DNA of 10,605 bases from an uncultured Kordia sp. (lineage in GTDB: Bacteria; Bacteroidota; Bacteroidia; Flavobacteriales; Flavobacteriaceae), in NCBI GenBank assembly GCA_913054565.1, contig CAJXHW010000039.1:1-10605 (forward strand), written 5' to 3'. Both the position numbers and the translations under genes were made by a program. Within the stretch, counting starts at the first letter, position 1; every line of letters begins with the position of its first letter. Below the pieces are notes generated by a model that was not told the DNA's origin, did no database searches, and worked only from the letters and a program-made list of their open reading frames with translations. Shown here piece after piece: positions 6,558 through 10,605 of the stretch.

Positions 6558-6851
6558 ATGAAAAGAAGCTTAGAGCATATTGAATACAAGGAAGATACTG
6601 AAGCATTGGCAAGATTTGCTAAAGCATTAGGTCATCCTACGCGTATCGCGATTTTAAAACATCTTGAAAATCAGTCGTGTTGTTTTACTGGAGATTTGGT
6701 TGACGTACTACCAATTTCTCAATCAACGGTATCACAACATTTAAAAGAGCTTAAAAATGCGGGATTAATTCAAGGTGAGTTAAAACCGCCAAAAATAAAG
6801 TACTGTATAAATCAAGAAAATTGGAAGATAGCAAAAACGTTATTTCAATAA
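6558..6851 (+). CDS. arsR: ArsR/SmtB-family repressor, probably arsenical-responsive
   Basis: A 97-aa winged-helix repressor, short like other ArsR proteins. The family start A-L-G-H-P-T-R-I-A-I-L lies at 23-33, the recognition helix region I-S-Q-S-T-V-S-Q-H-L-K-E-L at 53-65, then the wing at about 70-83. The usual ELCVCDL sensor box is replaced by Q-S-C-C-F-T-G-D-L at 39-47 with adjacent Cys41 and Cys42, and Cys83 sits in the wing. These three thiols could bind trivalent arsenicals (inference). It heads the operon with the ArsE-, ArsF- and ArsG-like genes. Two matching palindromes, one over its own promoter and one between it and arsE, are its likely operators, and an FNR-like site lies upstream. 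Derepression by an arsenical is the expected mode; the exact inducer is not known. Confidence 0.9.
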   Translation: MKRSLEHIEYKEDTEALARFAKALGHPTRIAILKHLENQSCCFTGDLVDVLPISQSTVSQHLKELKNAGLIQGELKPPKIKYCINQENWKIAKTLFQ

Positions 6852-6879
6852 TTTTTTGATTGATATTTTTTAATAATCA

Positions 6880-6897
6880 TATCGCCTATTGGCGATA
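6880..6897 (+). promoter_or_regulatory. Second predicted ArsR operator, before the arsE-like gene
   Basis: TATCGCC-TATT-GGCGATA is a perfect 18-bp inverted repeat with a 4-nt centre, 16 nt before the arsE-like ATG. It shares ATCG-N8-CGAT with the operator at 6535-6550. I find no clear -7/-33 pair around it, so it may act as a roadblock to read-through from arsR or mark a poorly recognised second promoter. Confidence 0.65.
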
Positions 6898-6913
6898 AAC
6901 AAACATATGTGTT

Positions 6914-7150
6914 ATGAGTAAAGTAATTAAAATCTTAGGGACAGGATGTCCAAAATGCAAATCAATGACTGGTGTAGTTAAAGATGTAGTTTCAGCTAAT
7001 AATATTGATGCTACTATCGAAAAAGTCGAAGACATAATGGAAATTATGAAGTTCAACGTAATGACAACGCCAGCTTTGGTAATTGATGATGTGATTACAA
7101 TAAAAGGCAGAGTGCCTTCAAAAGATGAAGTATTGGCTCTTTTAAACTAA
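6914..7150 (+). CDS. arsE: Small thioredoxin-fold protein, ArsE-like (redox-active disulfide protein 2 family)
   Basis: A 78-aa single-domain thioredoxin-like protein without a signal peptide, so cytosolic. The first strand leads to the active site C-P-K-C (Cys12, Cys15), and the cis-Pro loop T-T-P-A-L-V-I-D is at 51-58, both in the expected places. Size and motifs match the small thioredoxin/glutaredoxin family TIGR00412. With ArsF- and ArsG-like genes in the same operon it corresponds to ArsE of the arsEFG organoarsenical (roxarsone-type) resistance system described in Shewanella, where ArsE and ArsF are implicated in reducing nitroaromatic arsenicals. It could alternatively feed electrons to the CcdA-like ArsG. 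The gene symbol rests on context plus family, not on a search. Confidence 0.85.
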   Translation: MSKVIKILGTGCPKCKSMTGVVKDVVSANNIDATIEKVEDIMEIMKFNVMTTPALVIDDVITIKGRVPSKDEVLALLN

Positions 7151-7240
7151 TTCAACCCAACTATGAGTTATCATATCGAGGCATCATCCATTTCAAATCA
7201 AGATGTAGTTCTATTTCTGTTACTATCAAAAAATTAGAAA

Positions 7241-8218
7241 ATGTTTGATTGGATACAAAACATAGCGGATTAGCTGGTCTATGATGTCTTAAATTTAAGC
7301 AAAGGACAGCATCTTGCAGAAGCTTTAAACTTCTTTATTTACGACACCACAAAGATTTTAATCCTACTCTTTGTCGTCATCTTTTTTATGGGAATAGTAA
7401 ACAGTTACTTTCCCATAGATAAGGTTAAGAACTATCTATCAAGAAATAAACTTTACGGACTAGAATACTTAATGGCAAGTCTATTTGGTGTGGTAACCCC
7501 TTTTTGTTCTTGTTCATCAGTTCCGTTATTTATCGGTTTTGTAAGAGGTGGAATTCCTTTAGGTGTTACTTTTTCATTTTTGATTACTTCACCTTTGGTC
7601 AATGAAGTTGCAATCGGACTTTTCGTTGGCTTGTTTGGAATTAAAACAACCATAATTTATGTGGTAAGTGGTGTTTTGTTAGGCACTATTTCTGGTGTAA
7701 TTCTTCAAAAATTAAAATTGGAAGGCTATCTAACACCTTGGGCAAAAGAAGTGCTGGCAAATGCACAAAGAGAACAAGATATATTTCAAGCAGAAAAACA
7801 AACTTTCAAACAACGCTTGCCAATTATTTGGATAGAAGTTGTAAAAATCCTTAAAGGAATCATACCCTATGTTTTAATAGGTATCGCCATTGGTGGGTTG
7901 ATGCACGGTTATATTCCAGAAGGCTTTTTTGAGAAATATATGGACAAAGACAATCTTTTTGCCGTTCCTATTGCTACGATTTTGGCAGTACCAATGTATT
8001 CAAATGCATCAGGCATACTTCCCGTAGTTCAAGTGCTGGTTGCCAAAGGTATTCCTTTAGGAACTGCAATCGCTTTTATGATGGGAGTTGTTGGACTTTC
8101 CTTACCAGAGGCAATGCTCTTAAAAAAAGTAATGACCCTAAAACTAATCGCTATCTTTTTTAGTGTCGTAACACTTTGCATCATCATTTCAGGCTATGTA
8201 TTCAACATTATATTATAA
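7241..8218 (+). pseudogene. ArsP/DUF318-family permease, interrupted by an in-frame amber codon
   Basis: The natural start appears to be ATG 7241, reading M-F-D-W-I-Q-N-I-A-D, then TAG (7271-7273), then L-V-Y-D-V-L-N-L and on in frame to the stop at 8218: 325 codons, typical of the family. The TAG stands where homologues of this type would have Trp, a single G-to-A change from TGG. Everything after it looks intact: T-P-F-C-S-C-S at codons 86-92, S-P-L-V-N-E-V-A, and the second-half V-P-M-Y-S-N-A-S-G. PF03773 permeases include ArsP, which exports trivalent organoarsenicals; related ones move other metals. The next in-frame ATG at 7388 would make a 276-aa protein lacking the first membrane helix, with no ribosome site in view. 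So this is either a recent pseudogene, a read-through/reinitiated gene, or a sequence error. It sits between the arsE- and arsF-like genes on the same strand. Confidence 0.8.
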
Positions 8219-8236
8219 ACCATAAATTCAAAAAAA

Positions 8237-8674
8237 ATGAACACATTAAAATTATTAAGCGCATTAGCCATCAGCCTATTGTTAGCTTCTTGTAATGGTC
8301 AAGATAAAAATAAAGAAACTGCTGTAGATACCTCCATTTCAAAAATTGAAGTATTGGATTTCCATTCAACGCACAGATGTATGACGTGTAATGCTATTGA
8401 AGCAAATACGAAATACACGCTAGACACTTATTTTACACCTGAACTGAAAGAAGAAAAAATCACGTTTCAGGTTATCAATGTAGATGAAAAGGAAAACGAA
8501 AAAATTGCTGAAAAATTTGAGGCATCTGGAACTTCTCTAATCTTAAACGTGATTAAAAACGGAAAGGAAACTCAAATAAATCTTACAGATTTTGCCTTTA
8601 TGAGTGGGAACGACCAAGAAGCCTTCTCTAAAGAACTAAAAGCTAAAATAGATACGGAATTAAAAACACTCTAA
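8237..8674 (+). CDS. arsF: ArsF-like lipoprotein with thioredoxin-type CxxC
   Basis: A 145-aa protein with a lipoprotein signal ending L-A-S-C (Cys19), so anchored in a membrane and facing the periplasm or surface. The mature part reads like a thioredoxin fold: strand I-E-V-L-D-F, then H-R-C-M-T-C-N-A-I-E with Cys48 and Cys51, then a strand F-Q-V-I-N-V-D before a Lys/Glu-rich helix. This matches the ArsF family (nitroreductase subunit of arsEFG) as I know it. It begins 18 nt after the permease stop, and its own stop TAA directly abuts the ArsG ATG, so the two are tightly coupled. The lipobox is odd for a subunit thought to work with cytosolic ArsE; it fits better with a periplasmic thiol role reached through ArsG (inference). 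Confidence 0.82.
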   Translation: MNTLKLLSALAISLLLASCNGQDKNKETAVDTSISKIEVLDFHSTHRCMTCNAIEANTKYTLDTYFTPELKEEKITFQVINVDEKENEKIAEKFEASGTSLILNVIKNGKETQINLTDFAFMSGNDQEAFSKELKAKIDTELKTL

Positions 8675-9382
8675 ATGGATGTCCTGCAATCGCTTTTAGA
8701 GAATTACAATATCCCTATTTTATCGGCATTGATACTCGGATTAATGACAGCCATTAGTCCTTGTCCTTTGGCGACCAATATAACTGCAACCGCATTTATT
8801 TCTAAAAACATTTCAAGCAAACGAAAAGTGTTTTTAAGTGGATTATTGTATTCTTTAGGAAGAGGATTTAGCTACACTGCAATTGGTTTAATTTTATATT
8901 TTGGCGCCAGTAAATTTCATATTGCACGGTTTTTTAATCAAAATGGAGAGAAATATTTAGGGCCTTTATTAATAATCATTGGGTTGATTATGCTCAATAT
9001 TATCAAACTAAATTTTTTAGGAAAATCAAATTTTCAAGAAAAACTATCTGAGAAATTTAAGGACAAAGGGCTTTTAGGTTCTTTTTTGATAGGAGTCGTT
9101 TTTGCTCTGGCTTTTTGCCCTTATAGTGGTGCCTTATTTTTCGGGATGTTAATCCCAATGACTATTGCTTCAGCAGACGGATTATTTTTACCGATTGTAT
9201 TTGCGTTCGGTACAGGTTTACCTGTGATTCTTTTTACCTATTTACTAGCTTTCACAGCAGGAAAAGTAGGTGTATTCTATAACAGAATTACTAAAGTAGA
9301 AAAAGTGATGCGAACAGTTGCAGGTGCTGTTTTCATATTGACGGGATTGTACTATGTAGCCATTTTTGCTGGAATTATGTAA
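8675..9382 (+). CDS. arsG: ArsG-like membrane protein of the CcdA/DsbD superfamily
   Basis: A 235-aa inner-membrane protein with about six helices arranged as two related halves. Each half opens with a Cys-Pro motif: S-P-C-P-L-A-T-N with Cys30, and A-F-C-P-Y-S-G with Cys148. This is the signature layout of CcdA and the DsbD core, which pass electrons across the membrane with exactly two such cysteines. In the arsEFG system ArsG is described as an efflux permease for trivalent aromatic arsenicals. Both views are open: export with Cys-arsenic contacts, or thiol transfer from the cytosolic CPKC protein to the periplasmic CMTC lipoprotein. The start codon follows the arsF stop with no gap. It is the last gene of the operon, followed by the bidirectional terminator at 9411-9436. 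Confidence 0.85.
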   Translation: MDVLQSLLENYNIPILSALILGLMTAISPCPLATNITATAFISKNISSKRKVFLSGLLYSLGRGFSYTAIGLILYFGASKFHIARFFNQNGEKYLGPLLIIIGLIMLNIIKLNFLGKSNFQEKLSEKFKDKGLLGSFLIGVVFALAFCPYSGALFFGMLIPMTIASADGLFLPIVFAFGTGLPVILFTYLLAFTAGKVGVFYNRITKVEKVMRTVAGAVFILTGLYYVAIFAGIM

Positions 9383-9410
9383 TTCGTTTTAGAGTGTTTA
9401 GCTAAAATTA

Positions 9411-9436
9411 AAAGCCCTTCAGTATCGAAGGGCTTT
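9411..9436. terminator. Bidirectional terminator between arsG and the methyltransferase gene
   Basis: AAAGCCCTTC (9411-9420) pairs with GAAGGGCTTT (9427-9436) around a 6-nt loop. T-rich tracts follow on both strands (TTTCTTATTTTTT on plus, TTTTAATTTT on minus), serving two convergent genes. Its stem core resembles the terminator at 6428-6460 (AAAGCCCTT). Confidence 0.85.
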
Positions 9437-9437
9437 C

Positions 9438-10043
9438 TTATTTTTTAATTCCAACAAATCGTATCACTTCAGCAGTGCCTCTATGATAATTTCCTTCGGC
9501 AAGTTCGATAGTTTCTTCTTTTAATATGTTGAATTCTAATTCTGGGAATTCGTCATTAATTTCTTCTATAGAAAATAGCATCGCTTCATTTTTAGGGCCA
9601 CCAGAAGGTTTTCCAAATTGCGCTTTAGCGAAAGCTTCAAAAATAACTATCCCATTAGGTTTCAAGAATTTTATGAGATGTTGAAATGCTTCTTTCCTTA
9701 TTTGTATGGGAAAATGAGTATAACACAATCCTATGACATCAAATTTGATATCAGTTTTAAAGTCAAGCACTCCATTAACCTGATAATTAATGGAAACATT
9801 TTGCGTTGCCGACAATTGCATTGCTTTTTCCTTGCCGCTTTTACTAATGTCAAAGGCAACTACATCCCAATCTTGAGAAGCGGCATAGACTGCATTACGA
9901 CCTTCACCTTCGGCAGGAAGTAGTACATTTCCTGCCTTCAGTTGGTCTAGCTGTTCTTTGAAAAATCTGTTAGGTTGCGTACCATAGACAAATTCTTTTT
10001 GGGCATATCGTTCGTTCCAAAATGCTTCGGGATATTGTTTCAT
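9438..10043 (-). CDS. Class I SAM-dependent methyltransferase (TehB/TPMT-like), substrate unknown
   Basis: A 201-aa soluble protein with a Rossmann-type methyltransferase fold. The N-terminus F-W-N-E-R-Y...Y-G-T-Q-P-N-R-F-F (8-28) is typical of a widespread small methyltransferase group related to tellurite-resistance and thiopurine methyltransferases. The SAM loop is L-L-P-A-E-G-E-G-R-N at 41-50, with the acidic residue of motif II in V-V-A-F-D (Asp65) and a later L-K-P-N-G turn. The C-terminus carries Y-H-R-G-T-A-E-V-I-R-F. The substrate cannot be read from the sequence. Only one Cys is present, so it is not an ArsM arsenite methyltransferase despite the neighbouring operon. It starts 18 nt after dps on the same strand and is probably co-transcribed with it. 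A copy of the CGCTTTCGCGAAAGCG-type palindrome lies inside the gene. Confidence 0.85.
   Translation of the reverse strand: MKQYPEAFWNERYAQKEFVYGTQPNRFFKEQLDQLKAGNVLLPAEGEGRNAVYAASQDWDVVAFDISKSGKEKAMQLSATQNVSINYQVNGVLDFKTDIKFDVIGLCYTHFPIQIRKEAFQHLIKFLKPNGIVIFEAFAKAQFGKPSGGPKNEAMLFSIEEINDEFPELEFNILKEETIELAEGNYHRGTAEVIRFVGIKK
9621..9636. repeat. Copy of the CGCTTTCGCGAAAGCG palindrome inside a coding region
   Basis: CGCTTTAGCGAAAGCT matches the palindrome at 3773-3788 at 14 of 16 positions. It encodes A-F-A-K-A in the methyltransferase on the minus strand, between two conserved-looking segments, so the frame tolerates it. Confidence 0.5.
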
Positions 10044-10061
10044 AGAATATCGTTTTTTGCT

Positions 10062-10535
10062 TTAATCACGATAAGCAGATAGCATCCACACTAATTTTTC
10101 TTGTTGAACAATATAATCACTCATCAAGGCTACTGTTCCTTCGTCATTAGCATCTGCTGCAATTGACAAAATAGCTCTTTCCTTTCCTAATAATGTTTTT
10201 AAGGCTTTTAGAATACTATCTATTGCAACTTCTCCATCAGTAACGTTTTCTGCTGTTTTGATATCAGAAGTCTCGAGGTACTTTTTAAAAGAATGTAATG
10301 GTGTTGCACTTAAAGTAAGTACGCGCTCTGCGATTTCATCTACCTTAATTAAAGCGTCGTTGTATAGTTCTTCAAACTTAAGGTGTAATTCAAAGAATTT
10401 TTTCCCTTTTATGTTCCAATGAAATCCTCTTAGATTCATATAGAACAATTGATAATTTGAAAGTAAATCGTTTAATTGTACTGCGGTGGTTTGTGATGCT
10501 TTATTATCTAAACCAATGTTATTTATATTTTCCAT
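10062..10535 (-). CDS. dps: Dps-type ferritin-like DNA-protection and iron-storage protein
   Basis: A 157-aa protein, normal length for Dps, which forms a dodecameric shell that oxidises Fe(II) with H2O2 and stores iron; many members also coat DNA. The inter-subunit ferroxidase residues are all present with canonical spacing: His39 and Trp40 in G-F-H-W-N, His51, Asp66 and Glu70 in D-E-I-A-E-R. The N-terminal tail is short and only weakly basic, so DNA binding is uncertain. Y-N-D-A-L-I-K-V-D-E-I-A-E-R-V and the C-terminal W-M-L-S-A-Y-R are family-typical. It lies upstream of the methyltransferase and shares its strand. A protective role in oxidative or metal stress fits the neighbourhood, but it faces away from the arsenic operon and no FNR-like site is seen before it. 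Confidence 0.95.
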   Translation of the reverse strand: MENINNIGLDNKASQTTAVQLNDLLSNYQLFYMNLRGFHWNIKGKKFFELHLKFEELYNDALIKVDEIAERVLTLSATPLHSFKKYLETSDIKTAENVTDGEVAIDSILKALKTLLGKERAILSIAADANDEGTVALMSDYIVQQEKLVWMLSAYRD

Positions 10536-10558
10536 AATTTATTATTTAAAATCTCTAC

Positions 10559-10573
10559 ATGAAGTTACTTCAT
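10559..10573 (-). promoter_or_regulatory. 15-bp palindrome in the dps leader
   Basis: ATGAAGT-T-ACTTCAT is a perfect inverted repeat with a single central base, 24 nt before the dps ATG. It may be an operator for a stress regulator. I do not recognise the regulator, and no properly spaced -33/-7 pair could be fixed near it before the window ends. Confidence 0.3.
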
Positions 10574-10605
10574 ATTTTAAGGGGCGTAAAGATATACAAA
10601 TCACT

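Noticed and set aside
7163..7237. 24-codon ORF between the arsE-like gene and the permease
   Set aside because: It has an ATG and a stop but no recognisable motif or clear ribosome site, and ORFs of this length are frequent by chance. It could be a leader peptide or gene remnant, but nothing supports it.
9618..9923. Plus-strand 101-codon open frame within the methyltransferase gene
   Set aside because: It is antisense to a clear CDS and has no recognisable domains.
9438..10043. Methyltransferase as an arsenite methyltransferase (ArsM) of the neighbouring arsenic operon
   Set aside because: It lacks the conserved cysteines of ArsM (one Cys only), is on the opposite strand, and lies beyond a bidirectional terminator.
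10587..10600. TTTG and TATCTTTA on the minus strand upstream of dps as a promoter pair
   Set aside because: They are only 2 nt apart, not the roughly 19-21 nt expected between -33 and -7 elements.

Overview
The window looks like chromosomal DNA of a marine-type flavobacterium (Bacteroidota, Flavobacteriaceae). It is AT-rich, has A-rich leaders instead of strong Shine-Dalgarno sites, and has promoter -7 elements of the Bacteroidetes form TAnnTTTG. It also carries a TonB-dependent receptor, lipoproteins with Bacteroidetes-like signals, and copies of the palindrome CGCTTTCGCGAAAGCG, which I associate with genera such as Dokdonia (an impression; no search was run).

Left part (1-3650): a tiny single-helix membrane ORF at the edge. 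Then, on the minus strand, cydA-cydB (cytochrome bd-type quinol oxidase), a terminator, and a separately promoted lipoprotein built from two ungapped copies of one 125-residue unit. Middle (3688-6460): a plus-strand unit divergent from cydAB. It encodes a small exported Cys-rich protein with a CNGKC motif and an OprC/NosA-like TonB receptor that keeps both OprC copper-binding motifs (CxxxM and HxM). A strong terminator closes it.

Right part (6503-9436): an organoarsenical-type operon. It holds an ArsR repressor, an ArsE-like small thioredoxin, an ArsP/DUF318 permease broken by an in-frame amber codon at 7271-7273, an ArsF-like CxxC lipoprotein and an ArsG/CcdA-like membrane protein, ending at a bidirectional terminator. 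Two operators of the form ATCGnn-N4-nnCGAT flank arsR. On the minus strand beyond it lie dps and a SAM-dependent methyltransferase, only 18 nt apart.

The main non-obvious signal is regulatory. Four promoters (the lipoprotein, cydA, the copper unit, arsR) each carry a 14-bp dyad GTAAC-N4-GTTAC (or GTAAC-N4-GTAAC) whose centre lies exactly 36.5 bp upstream of the last base of a TAnnTTTG-like -7 element. This is the geometry of class II activation by an FNR/CRP-type regulator. It would tie low-oxygen respiration, copper acquisition and arsenical resistance into one regulon. At arsR the same promoter also has an ArsR operator laid over its -7 element, so activation and repression would meet there.
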